Positions 1-9,119 of a stretch of 23,820 bases of DNA are shown piece after piece. The DNA comes from Phaeoceros laevis. Its lineage: Eukaryota; Anthocerotophyta; Anthocerotopsida; Notothyladales. The position numbers and the translations under genes are program-made. The stretch lies in assembly GCA_049999765.1 (NCBI GenBank), contig JBNGIQ010008818.1, forward strand, positions 1-23,820, read 5' to 3'. The notes under the pieces are model-generated. The model did no database searches. It saw only the letters and a program-made list of their open reading frames with translations, and had not been told where the DNA came from. Position 1 is the stretch's first letter. Each line of letters starts with the position of its first letter.

Positions 1-214
1 CAGTCCTTCAGCAACGGGTTCAGAGTCAGGAGGTGCTGGAGTATGAAATAGTACTCTGGAGGCCGGCCATTGCCGACGACAGGAGTACGCAGTTGCTCGA
101 TGAAGTCTACATTATTTCCCTTTCAAGAGGGTCTTTTATCGTAGAAAGCTAGAAACTAACTGCACCCAGATGATTTTCACTCCCCTGCAACGGTGGAGAG
201 TCTGGACACATATT

Positions 215-545
215 TTAGCCACCCTGGCCGAGCTGCTCCCTCTCCTTGGAGAAGAGATTCTCCAGTATGCTGAAGTATACGAAAGCCTGGTTGCCCTTCC
301 CCATAGTCTCAGACTTGTCGCGCTAGCTAGCAAACTGTGAGTGAAGTCAGGAGGGCGCATTGCCACCACAACTGTCACTCGGCAAGCTCAGCAGGATCGC
401 TCTTCCAAATTCCAAGGAGCTGAAACTTGTCGTGTGCCAACCAATAGAGAACGAGCTAGCTCCCAACCCAAGGTTCTCCTCAGATTCCAGTCTCTCTGCT
501 GCGCTGTTGGGGAGGGAAGGCCTCCGGTGCCGAACAAGGAAGGGG
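215..545 (-). repeat. Duplicated block, copy A, with a short conserved reading frame
   Basis: This block is recognisably similar to 3666-4080. Both copies carry, on the minus strand, the same order of elements: a segment ending in a splice-acceptor-like TTCACTCACAG, then a short frame starting with ATG. In copy A that frame runs from 304 down to 215 (29 residues, core NQAFVYFSILEN). Copy B has NQAFVYFTILEN. The differences (S/T, L/V, G/E, G/D) look more like drift in coding sequence than in dead sequence, but the peptide is too short to be sure. I do not recognise the family. It could be a terminal exon of a lineage-specific gene or part of a transposon. Confidence 0.4.
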
Positions 546-747
546 CGTAATTAACATAATATATCGCTTTCAGCATAGCGTGAACGACCACGGGTTTGGG
601 AAACTCCAGTTTTAATCAAGTGACGTAAATTACACCTGCTACAGCTGGACGAACCTTGGGCAGGGGAAATAAACGGCCAAGTTCTCCTGAAACGCTCCAA
701 CGAGGGTGCGACCCTAACAGAAAGGGCGCAGCCTGTCTTTGGGTGAG

Positions 748-906
748 CTCACCTGTTTTTGCAAGCAGGCTTTGCTCAAAGTCAGTCAGGATTTTTGTGC
801 TTCTCTCATAATCTTGGTGGCCAATAGAACGTATTTCAGCTTGTCGGTGGCCAGCTTTGTCAGCCACGATGCCGCAAGACCTTTACGAGCTCCTGCAAGC
901 TGACGA
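748..906 (-). repeat. Second duplicated block, copy A, with open minus-strand frame
   Basis: This segment is near-identical to 2840-2994. On the minus strand copy A is open and reads through GHRQAEIRSIGHQDYERS and TKILTDFEQSLLAKTGE. The wider open frame covers 616-867 but has no ATG. In copy B the same frame has a stop codon after the second GH, while the surrounding residues stay alike. It looks like a fragment of an unrecognised coding exon that was duplicated, with copy B decayed. Confidence 0.45.
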
Positions 907-1261
907 GGCGCGTCTGAATTTCCAAGGGGAAATCTAGTCTATCATGTTCCGAAGGCTGGCAACAACATGTGGACGAGCCTTGCTTCGCTGACGTCAGCGT
1001 GAATCACACTCTGGACACTGCTTCATGAGCCAGGCTAGGAATGTACTCGTGGCCCGTTTGCACACTGACCGGCTCTTGCCAGGAGTCCCCCAAAGTCGTA
1101 CAGTAGTAGGCTGCGGATAGGCTGGAGTGGTCGGTCTAGTAGCCTCCGAGCGCGGTAGTAGGTGTAGTAGGTGGGTCGCCCACGCCGTGACGATTCCTCG
1201 TGGGAATCGGGCGCGCTGCCACTTGATGTGGACTAATGGGGATGTAGTAACCCCCATTAGG
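907..1261. other. Intergenic, no gene recognised
   Basis: I see no convincing exon. Short frames on both strands lack recognisable protein features. The right end leads into the tandem and inverted repeats around the assembly gap. Confidence 0.4.
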
Positions 1262-1374
1262 GCCGCTTTCCATGTGGGGTTTCGGTTTCCCCCACCTCGA
1301 GGACCCTGACTTGCCGCTTTCCATGTGGGGTTTCGGTTTCCCCCACCTCGAGGACCCTGACTTTCCATGTACCG
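1262..1374 (+). repeat. 51-bp tandem repeat, two copies plus a partial third
   Basis: The unit starting GCCGCTTTCCATG recurs at 1262 and 1313 with a period of exactly 51 bases. A truncated third copy (CTTTCCATGTA) follows at about 1364. Each unit contains the G/T-rich GGGGTTTCGGTTTCC, which resembles degenerate plant telomere repeat (TTTAGGG). The period is a multiple of three, so open frames run through it, but they look fortuitous. Confidence 0.85.
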
Positions 1375-1535
1375 TTTAGGGGACGGGGTTTCGTTGACGT
1401 GGCTGTCAGACGTGCGGCCACCACCGGCTTGATTTCAAAGTCACCGGCGATGGCGCGTTCGCGCGAGAGCACGAAGAGCCCGGGCGGCCAAGTCCGGTGG
1501 CCGGGACCGGGGGCAGCCCGTGGCTGTCAGAAAAC

Positions 1536-1635
1536 NNNNNNNNNNNNNNNNNNNNNNNNNNNNNNNNNNNNNNNNNNNNNNNNNNNNNNNNNNNNNNNNN
1601 NNNNNNNNNNNNNNNNNNNNNNNNNNNNNNNNNNN
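1536..1635. other. Assembly gap (100 N)
   Basis: There are exactly 100 N bases, the usual convention for a gap of unknown size. Frames that cross it are meaningless. Confidence 0.99.
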
Positions 1636-1673
1636 AACCGAAACCCTAACCCCACATGGAAAGCGGCCCTTAG
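1636..1673 (-). repeat. Right arm of inverted repeat flanking the gap
   Basis: The reverse complement of this stretch matches the unit at about 1255-1290: the core AGGGCCGCTTTCCATGTGGGG is shared. The right arm carries one extra TTAGGG hexamer. The two arms face each other across the gap, so the missing sequence probably lies inside a hairpin-forming or palindromic element. Confidence 0.75.
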
Positions 1674-1952
1674 CTGGCAGATGAATAAGGTTCCCGACTG
1701 AAGACTGAAGTAGACTGACTGGTCCAAAGATATTTCGAATCTGCTGTGACATGCCATCGCTTGCGTGGTTGACCAGGGAACGGGTTTCCTCTTGATTTCA
1801 AGTTGATGAACGTGTGGTGGTGAAACGCTGGCCCGGCTGACTGCTTCACAAATTCTCCCAATGTGCTGTCTCACATGGAGGCTGGAGCTGCTGCACAGGA
1901 GTCTGTAGATAAACACTTTTCCTGATTGGATGCTGAGATATCCCTCCCTCAT

Positions 1953-2017
1953 CTGCCCTGCCCTGCCCTGCCCTGCCCTGCCCTGCCCTGCCCTGCCCTG
2001 CCCTGCCCTGCCCTGCC
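1953..2017 (+). repeat. (CTGCC)13 microsatellite
   Basis: There are thirteen uninterrupted copies of CTGCC, 65 bases. Frames through it encode repetitive Ala-Gly-Gln or Pro-Cys-Leu runs and are not taken as genes. Confidence 0.95.
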
Positions 2018-2354
2018 ATCCCGTCTCTTTCCAGGGACACATTATTATAACTACAAGAGGGGACCGTGACCTCCCACGGGTGTCGATCGCTCCTGAAGCC
2101 TTTCCATTTGTCCAACGTTCCAGCTTAAGGCAGTCGGCCAGGCAGCACCAGGCGTTGCGTTGTGTTGTGCAGGATCCGGAGGTGGAGGCCACTTATCTGT
2201 ACGTCTGCACCATGGCTGGTCTACATGTTGGAGATGGTACCCCCCGTTGGTGTAAGTACACCCCCACACCATTGCGTTTGTCATCTGCAAGTTCCCAAAG
2301 ATCCACAAACACCAACAATGAGTAACATTTTCCTGGTGACTAACCCGTGTGGAA

Positions 2355-2700
2355 ATGATGAATGCAGGTGAGGTCCTGGAGCTGTTGGCAATGCCTCGCC
2401 TCGCTTCCAGCTGGAGCCCTCTCCCACAAATTGCAAATGTTTTGGTTGAAGGTGCTGAGTGACGACATCGATGTCTCCAGTGAGTCAGTAGCGAAGTTCT
2501 GGGTGGCAGTGCGGAAGGAATGCGCAGCGGAGTTGACGGGGCTGCTACGTATACCAGGAGCTGCAGTTGTGCAAGGTAAGCTGGCCCAGCTCTGCTTCTG
2601 CTTTCTCCTTGCCTGGGCACCCTCCTCTCTACCCCTTACTGTGGCCCAGATCGGGCTTCGGTTCGGTACCCATTCTGGTCCTCGGTGACAACCTCTATGG
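2355..2700 (+). pseudogene. Possible decayed exon of an unrecognised gene
   Basis: Directly after an acceptor-like ATGAATGCAG the plus strand reads EVLELLAMPRLASSWSPLP and then hits TGA. The next frame reads on as SDDIDVSSESVAKFW and RKECAAELTGLLRIPG, then meets a donor-like GCAAG/GTAAGC at about 2574. The protein-like composition on both sides of a one-frame shift suggests an old coding exon with a small indel. I do not recognise the family. Chance is not excluded. Confidence 0.25.
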
Positions 2701-2839
2701 ATGGCAATCCTTCCCACATGATTCTAGCTTTGACCCTCCAACACAAAGTTCAGCCAAGGTTATTACTGGTCAGGTAGCTGACCAGCGCCTGGTTGCTTGA
2801 CATGAAATGGTTGCAAGAGGCCGACCTGGCCTTGGTCAT

Positions 2840-2994
2840 CTCACCAGTTTTTGCAAGCAGGCTTTGCTCAAAGTCACTCAGGATTTTTGTGCTTCTCTCT
2901 TAATTTTCGTGGCCAATGAAACGTATTTCAGCTTGTTGGTGGCCAGCTCTTACAACCTCCCGCAACCGTGAACAAACCTCCCGCAAGCTGACGA
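2840..2994 (-). repeat. Second duplicated block, copy B (decayed)
   Basis: This is the partner of 748-906. The shared stretch TTTGCAAGCAGGCTTTGCTC is identical. The minus-strand frame is interrupted by a TAA that copy A does not have. Confidence 0.8.
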
Positions 2995-3042
2995 AGGGGA
3001 ACCAGTTGGTGACATGAGAGTATGTACCTAGCCTATCATGTT

Positions 3043-3119
3043 CACGTGCCCAGATCGGTACATCGATCGAGTCCGGGCCGGGGTCATTTGCCGCTCGATT
3101 GGCACGTGCCCAGATCGGT
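3043..3119 (+). repeat. 17-bp direct repeat, 60 bp apart
   Basis: CACGTGCCCAGATCGGT occurs at 3043-3059 and 3103-3119. Each copy contains a CACGTG (G-box/E-box) core. It lies just past the 3' end of the F-box pseudogene. It may be flotsam of an insertion or a pair of regulatory sites; nothing decides between them. Confidence 0.8.
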
Positions 3120-3128
3120 TAATAAAAT

Positions 3129-3691
3129 TCAATCATCAGCAGCGTCATACAGGCAAGCCCTTGCCTCCCAGCTGCGAGCGTCCGAGAGATCAACACAAGG
3201 CAAGGCAAGCATGAGCCGAGGCAGCTCCTGCCACAACTCATTTGCAAGGTCGAGAACACAGACCCGTAGGGTGTCTTCATCCTCCACGGCCAGGCCAGCA
3301 CTCCACCATGTGAGAGCCATCGAGATTGTATGCCGCTGGCGAAAACATCGTGCGGGAAATCGGAGGGAAAGGTGCCCAAGCTCACCTTGTGCACCTTGAA
3401 GTCCCCACTGACATACCGATATTGCTTTCCACTGAAAATAGCCGTGCAGCAACCCAACTTCCAGGCGATCTCCGTACTCCGCTCTCGGGATGAAGCAGAC
3501 TTCATAACCTTCCTCCAACGCCTGCACACCCTGCTCAACCGCGCCTGGCTGGCAGCAGGAAGCCACAGCAGTACCACGTGCTGCAAGTCTTCCGGCAGAT
3601 TCTTCCAGAGCTCACGCGCGAAGAATGTCTTCACATTCTTCGCACGTGAGCTCTCCGGATGCTCATCATGCTTCCTCTCCTTCGAAGACAT
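3129..3691 (-). pseudogene. F-box protein gene broken by a 5-bp duplication
   Basis: The minus-strand frame opens at ATG 3691. At residues 28-65 it has an F-box: ELWKNLPEDLQHVVL followed by LPAASQARLSRVCRRWRKV, the usual L-P-x-D/E and V-C-(R/K)-x-W pattern. F-box proteins bring substrates to SCF ubiquitin ligases through SKP1. After HGGVLA the frame goes wrong, while another frame carries on in style (VEDEDTLRVCVLDLANELW), as in plant F-box/kelch proteins, to a TGA at 3129. The cause is visible: GGCCA is present twice in tandem at 3288-3297. With one copy the frame would be about 185 codons, short for an F-box/kelch protein. The N-terminus lies in a 46-bp hairpin, and the start overlaps a duplicated block. 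It could instead be an allele with a sequencing error. Confidence 0.8.
3609..3654. repeat. 46-bp near-perfect hairpin
   Basis: The arms are 3609-3629 and 3634-3654, 21 bases each, one mismatch, with a 4-base loop. The left arm begins GAGCTCACGCGCG. Each strand therefore encodes nearly the same peptide (SRAKNV on both). It sits in the N-terminal coding region of the F-box pseudogene and borders a duplicated block. Confidence 0.95.
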
Positions 3692-4080
3692 TCTCCAGTA
3701 TGGTGAAGTATACGAAAGCCTGATTGTCCTTCTCCATGGTCCAAGACTTCTCGCGCTGGCACACTGTGAGTGAAGTCAAGAGGGCGCAGTGCCACCACAA
3801 CTGTCTCAGGGCAAGCTCTGCAACATTCTTCCAACTTCAAGGACCGGAAGTGCTGTGCCAACCAATTAAACGACCTAGCAGCCAACCCTTCTCCTCTCAA
3901 GCTCTTGGGCAGTACACCAGAATTCCGCCTCGCCATAGCATTGGCATCTTCCCATTTGCTGGCATTGCTGGCGGCCTCCAATTCGAACCTCTCAGCTGCG
4001 CTGAGCGTTGGAAGTGAAGCCACTGGTGCCGCTGTTGGGAGTGAAGCAATGCAGCCTCCGGTGCCGCTCAAGCCCGACGA
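3666..4080 (-). repeat. Duplicated block, copy B
   Basis: This is the partner of 215-545, including the short ATG frame from 3737 to 3666 (23 residues, core NQAFVYFTILEN). Upstream on the minus strand, CAGTTGTGGTGGCA and the acceptor-like TTCACTCACAG are shared with copy A. It overlaps the 5' end of the F-box pseudogene. Confidence 0.8.
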
Positions 4081-4210
4081 ATGAAGGAGCGCAGTTTCCA
4101 AGGGAAGGGCGAGCTATAGAGGGAGGAGGTTTGGGGAGTGAAGCAATGCAGCCTCCGGTGCCGCTCAAGCCCGACAAAGGAAGGGCGAGCCATAGAGGGT
4201 GGAGGTTTGC
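4037..4210 (+). repeat. 97-bp direct repeat, two copies
   Basis: The 42-base stretch beginning GGGAGTGAAGCAATGCAGCC occurs at 4037-4078 and 4134-4175. Behind each copy is AAGGGCGAG(C/C)(T/C)ATAGAGGG. A weaker third similarity lies at about 4010-4030. The right end abuts the breakpoint of the truncated SAP-gene copy. Confidence 0.9.
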
Positions 4211-4840
4211 TGCAACGCTCTGTCTTGTTCCCGCTGACCTGAAGTCCTTCCTTGCGCAGGTAAACCTTCAGTTGGGCGACCGTGACCACGAGCGGTGCAC
4301 CCCCACCTAGGAGCTCGTAAACGACAAGTTTGCTCAAGGTTTGTAGCAGCTTCCACCAGCCATAGATGCCTGGGAAGTCAGTGCTCACGTCTATGCCTAG
4401 CCTCAAGCATATCTCCAGCATTATCACTAACAGCGAGAGAGAATCATTACCCTTCAACCACCCGTACACTGCGTCCTCGCTTGCATCTCGCACTTTCCTT
4501 CGCTTTCTGCAATGCCGACGGGTAAGCAAGTTTGAGCAATTGAGCAATGGCTCAACTGCTCAATTGCTCAAACCAAGCAGCTGATGCCAAATCTTAAGTA
4601 CTCCGTGCCACCGCAAATGGATGAAAGTGTCCAGATAACCAGCTTCCTCTCTTCCCACCGCTTTAGTCCCTCCGAGCCTCAATTGAAACAGTCGCAGCCT
4701 ACAAGAACGCAGCCAATTGCAAAACAGAACATTGCAGAGATTGGGGGAGTGCTGCCACACCTGCTTCCGATGTTACCCAATTCTTCACCCTTTCCTTGCG
4801 TTCCCAGTGTCCGAGCAGCACAATTCCGTGTGGTCGACAT
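4068..4840 (-). pseudogene. Truncated duplicate of the SAP/G-patch gene fused to local repeats
   Basis: This is a diverged copy of the first three exons of the gene at 5456-7346. The exon 1 equivalent is 4840-4761, 80 bases like the parent, ending EELGNIGSR (parent EELGNSR). The exon 2 equivalent starts at 4506 and reads RKVRDASEDAV (parent RSKVRDISENAV). The SAP core VAQLKVYLRKEGLQ is kept, but similarity stops right after SGNKTE, at about 4222. The frame then runs into the 97-bp repeats to a TGA at 4068. So the second half of the SAP domain and the whole G-patch part are missing. Splicing like the parent would give a quick stop because of a 1-base deletion. Leaving the 58-base intron in keeps the frame open, giving about 172 residues. 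It may be a pseudogene or a young chimeric gene. Confidence 0.7.
4531..4572. repeat. Perfect 16-bp inverted repeat
   Basis: TTTGAGCAATTGAGCA (4531-4546) and its exact complement at 4557-4572 flank a 10-base loop. It lies in the first-intron equivalent of the truncated SAP copy. A relic of the AATTGAGCAATTG motif is present at the matching place in the parent gene, near 7047-7062. Confidence 0.95.
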
Positions 4841-5455
4841 GCGAGGCGCGTAAAACAATCGATCACGAACCTTGGATAGCCTTAAGAACTTCAGCCCCAC
4901 GATACCGCTGCTACTTGTCTAGTCACTTTTCGCGCCAAAAACCCCCGGTTCCAACTGCGCCGTGCCCTAGGAGCTAAGTAAAACATCATGATGCATCATG
5001 ATGGATGATTAATGAGAAAACGGAAATGCAGTGCTCAGGCTTGGATACTACCGGTACTGTATGAGGAACCACAGATATGCAAACTTGCGTGACGATCGAA
5101 TGCGTGCCAGAATCATCACACCTCAGGTTCCAAGTTCCAACCTCTACTAAAAGTTAAAATAATCAGTTGTCCTCTCAACACCCCAAGCAATTAGTGAAGC
5201 TCCTCCTCGTCCTCTCAACAGCTTTTTTAATGACATGCTCCACCTTCCACAACCACCCTGACCAGATTTGCAGCAATATAATAAGTAACGTTTACTTACA
5301 ACGTTTTTCCATTTGCCAACAGGAGCCTTGAGGCTAGACTCGAGACTCATCAAGCAGGCTCAAACTACTTATGCCCGTGGATCAGCTGAGGTCCTCCTGG
5401 CTAAATACAAACGCCAAGATCAATTTACACAATTCTCAACCACTAATCCGAACTG
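4841..5455. other. Interval between SAP copy and SAP gene
   Basis: No recognised gene. On the minus strand a short frame from ATG 5350 (MSLESSLKAPVGKWKN) reaches a strong donor-like GTT/GTAAGTAAACG, and an acceptor-like TGGTCAG follows about 50 bases later. This could be a spliced 3' untranslated part of the SAP/G-patch transcript or a small unrecognised gene. GTCCTCTCAACA occurs twice (5168-5220). Confidence 0.35.
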
Positions 5456-7346
5456 CTACACAGTTCGGACAAACTTGAAGGAGGATTTTGGGTTTGCACG
5501 ACGGCCTGGACCAGCAGAGTACTGGTTCGAAGGAGCACCTAAACCAAGCAACTTGGGCCTCTGCACCACGACTGGAAACTGAGCAATGCCAGTTCCTTCC
5601 TTGCCTAACCCAGAGCCCGCAACGAATCCCCATTTGGCCAGCATTCTGGATCCATATCCCGTTGTGTGGTCTTCAAAATCTGCAAACTTTGGCTCCACTT
5701 GCATGGCAACCCCGAGAGCTGCACTTTCGGTGGCAGTAGCCTCTGCTGGTGCGCTGTCCTCCTCGCAAACGGTTCCACTAGGCACGAAATTAATCTTGCT
5801 CAATGGAGTGTGATGGCTAGTGTTACCATTGCCATTGCTGAATGGATTGGGATGACTAATGTTACCATTGCCATTACCTGCTGGTGCTCTGGGGATTTTC
5901 CGCCAAGCTTTAGCCCCACGTGGGTGGTTGTCCAGGGACTTGTCAGCAAGCACCTCCTGCACTATCCGGTCTATCACCTCCCTGGACAGTGTGTTAGTTT
6001 CCCGCACACCTGCTCTCCCTGGGATCCGAGTAGATGGATTCCGTTGCTGCAGCTGCTGTGGTGGCATCCTATTCTCCGCAAGTTCACTAGCACTGTGATT
6101 CCTTTCAGCATGAGCATGCTGTCCATTCTGGTAAGAACTGTTGGGCCTTGGGAGAGACCCATCAGGGACAGGTTCACCGACAGTAGGTCGCACACCAGGG
6201 AGAAATGACAAGCCTGTTGCAACAACTGGGGTGTAGTTGGAAAAAGCATCAAGTCGAGGTTGCACACTTGGACGACCGATGCTGTTTGTGAAATCTACAG
6301 CAGGAGTTGGTGCTGCAGCACTAAGGCCAGCATTAGTGACAGGAAAATTGCTTCTTTCGATTGTGGCACGTGCACCAAAACCACAACCGGATGCATATGG
6401 CCTTGGAATTCCAGCCTGAAGCGGGGAGACTTCCGAATTTCCTGGCACAAACAGGTGAGCGTCAGTACTCCACCAAGACATGGATCAATTGAAGCGTGGG
6501 AAAGCGGTATGGCCGAACTTCTGCTAACGTTTTTTTCCACAGCAGGGACACCGTAAAACATCTCATCTGCAGCACAGGAAGCTCTGAAAAAACGACAGTC
6601 TCACCCTTTTCTCGCTCCTGTGTGTCCTGCCGTTGCACTTTACCAGGAAAGTCGGTTCCGCTCCCAGGGGCATTGCTTGTACATGTACGACCTGTGAAAT
6701 GCTGTTGCACGCGAATGACCAACTCTGCCTTGTTTCCGGTCAACCTCAGTCCTTCCTTCCGGAGGTAGACCTTGAGCTGTACGATGGTGAGCTCGGCCGG
6801 CGGAAGCCCATCTGCGAGTTCCAACAAAAGGCCAAGATACAGATTAATTTCAATCAGCAAGATGACCAGAAATGCCTTAGAGGAAGGAAGGAAGGAGGTC
6901 ACAAACATCAAATGTTAGCGCTAGCGTGCACGATGAACAGCAGTGTGAGAAATTCATCACCTTCCAGATGCTTGAGTACTGCGTTCTCGCTTATGTCTCG
7001 CACCTTCGACCGCTTCCTGCACAATCACAAAGGCTCAAGCCATTTTGCGCAATTGAGCAATTGAGGCAAGGACCTCCTGCACCAGATTTAGAGCGCAGGT
7101 GACCAACTGCTCAACCAAACAGCTAATCCTAGAGGTTTCCTGCTACCGCAGATTGATAAGCTCTGCGCCAATTCCCATCACCCAGCTCTACCCACCAATC
7201 CGACACACGATTCAAACCAAATTGGACATTCGAAATTCCGCAAGCATCCATGGCAAATGTGCACACCTGCTATTCCCGAGCTCCTCCAGTTGCTCACAAT
7301 CGCGCTTCACTCCCACCGCCAGGGCCTCACTCCGCACGTTCGCCAT
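5456..7346 (-). CDS. SAP domain plus G-patch protein
   Basis: My model has four exons: 7346-7267, 7016-6932, 6875-6644 and 6441-5456, 460 residues with all phases matching. The 80-base first exon is supported by the copy at 4840. A SAP motif (about residues 84-116: LTIVQLKVYLRKEGLRLTGN) is a helix-extension-helix DNA/chromatin-binding module. A G-patch near residues 390-435 has the glycine spacing GYGSRMLAKWGFVAGSGLGK; G-patches activate DEAH-box RNA helicases in splicing and ribosome assembly. The middle is low-complexity, with a repeated NGNGN-SH motif. The protein is likely nuclear and involved in RNA processing, by family inference. SAP plus G-patch with CCCH fingers occurs in plant zinc-finger families; I see no CCCH finger here. 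The third intron (6643-6442) is the least certain and may contain an extra exon near 6560-6480. Confidence 0.83.
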
Positions 7347-7948
7347 GAGGGACGCTCACCGCACCGCAATTCTCCGTGGAGAATTTCTCCAGGCAGGACT
7401 GTTGCTTGCGAGAGGCGGGCTTTGTAACGCTTCGGAGAATAAAGCGATAATAAGCAGGAAAGGAGGAGGTTTATTTGAGGGAGGCATGTAATTATCTACA
7501 GTTCAGTAGCTAGCTTTGATGGCACGCACCGAAAAAAAACGGCTGGGCCCCGCCGTTAGGAAGCGCAATAACTGTCGGGCACTATGGCCCGATTCTCGGG
7601 AGCCACTGTATACTACTGTAGTTGGAAAGACGCGGGGCCAGAGCAGCCGCCAGTACTGATGGAACCACATGCACTGATGAGGTGCAGCTGGCCAATCCAC
7701 AAATTGTGACAGTCGAGCAATGATTTGGCAACAAGCTTGCCAATGGTTTGGTTAACCACGCATCAGGAATCATCCAATGCATCCACAGCAGGTCCTGCAT
7801 TGGTTGATTCCTCACAAGCCTTGTCCACAGGACGACCTTTCTATGGACCTATGCCATAGATTCATAGAAAGGCTACTCCGCCTAGAGTGGTACATACATA
7901 TCTGTGAAGGCAACACAGGCTCTTCGCTTTTGGCATCCCTCTCAAGAA
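7347..7948. other. Intergenic, between two minus-strand genes
   Basis: It must hold the promoter of the SAP/G-patch gene and the 3' end of the zinc-finger gene. No further gene is recognised. A short interrupted palindrome (TCTATGGA...CCATAGA, about 7840-7860) is visible. Confidence 0.4.
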
Positions 7949-9119
7949 TCAGTTGCCCAGTCTGAGTTGCTCAAATGGCTGCCGAACAAACCTATGCACT
8001 TGTTCGCGACTCATGAATCCACACTTCTCCGACTCAACGTGTGCTATCAATCCAGACAGCCCTGCAGTCATTCACGAAAACTCAGTTTGAACAGTTTCCT
8101 AAAAAACACATGGACTACTTACTCCTACAGCAAGTTGGAACTTCCCCATCCTTCAGCAGCCACGATTTTGAAGTTCTGGAAGGGAGGGGACTTACAGATA
8201 GCAGTGAACCCGCACTTCTTGCACCTAAATTCCTTGGCCTCATGAGCACCGGAGTTGAGATGCTGGTTCAGGCTGGCCAGGGTGCTGCATTGCTTGGGGC
8301 AAACATAGCACTCATAACTCCATCCGTTCCACGCTGCCTCTGTCGCATGGTATGTGGTGATGACAGTGCTGCAGATCCAGTGTCAGTGATCAGCTAGCTG
8401 CCCTATCTAGCTAGGCCAGCCTGCAGCTGTGAAAAAGAAAAGTGGAAGCCGCCTTGGACATGGCCAGGGAGGGAAGGCAAAACCACATGGTGCATCTTTT
8501 CAAGAGCAGAAACCTATCACAATCAGCGGTGGAACTTACGTTTCAGGGCCCGACCAGCCAATTCGGGGTGCGGTCAGGAGATTCCGGTTTCCTGATTTGG
8601 CTTCCCACTCGCGCACTTTCCTAGCCAGCACCGATGGGGTGAGCTTGCCGCAGCAATTGCTCACTTCAATCTGCGCAAGAAAAGGGCAAGGATGCATCAC
8701 AACACCCGCATCAAACCGTGACAGCCGCACATAACAACTGCCACGGGATTGGTAAGACAGAATTCATCAACACCAAGTTTGAAGCATGCTCTCACATGTT
8801 TGGCAAGGGCGGACGCAGTGGCGAACTCTTTGGGGCAACCAGCAGGACACTTCATGGTCCTCGGGAAGTGAACCTGCTCATGGCCACGCAGTTGCGCTGG
8901 CGTGGAGAAGTCTCTGCCGCAGACGTTGCACAGGTTGTGCCGCACAGAGTCCCGCTTGTGGTGACTCAAGGCTCTCTCAGAAACGAACCACCGGCTGCAC
9001 ACCTGGCAGTGAGCGTGCTCCTCCTCCCGGTGCTCAAAGAACTCGGGGACATAGTCGAAAGCCTCCTCGCAGAGGTTGCACACATAATGCTCCTCATAGT
9101 GATCATAGTAGTAAGACAT
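7949..9119 (-). CDS. C2H2-type zinc-finger protein, six fingers
   Basis: The four-exon model is 9119-8772, 8670-8540, 8368-8196 and 8061-7949, 254 residues, with all phases agreeing and donors such as GTAAGT. The start is the ATG at 9119 (MSYYYDHYEEHY); the open frame extends a little further up but without ATG. Fingers in order: C14/C17 with H30/H35; C38/C41 with H54/H61; C64/C67 with H80/H84; a C2HC type C91/C95 with H108/C112; then, after an insert in exon 2, YECYVCPKQCSTLASLNQHL and CKKCGFTAI with HVESEKC. The last two fingers, preceded by ATEAAWNGWSYEC, resemble a conserved C-terminal block I know from uncharacterised C2H2 proteins of fungi and early plants. Paired, closely packed fingers suggest DNA or RNA binding. 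No function is known to me. Confidence 0.87.

Noticed and set aside
1399-1752. Frames spanning the 100-N gap
   Set aside because: Translation through N is meaningless and the gap size is unknown.
1846-2192. Minus-strand frames through the CTGCC repeat
   Set aside because: They are open only because a 5-base repeat has no stop in some frames; flanks have no protein features, and part of one crosses the N gap.
5488-6267. Plus and minus frames overlapping the G-patch exon
   Set aside because: They are shadows of the long exon 6441-5456, which has the real domain and codon pattern.
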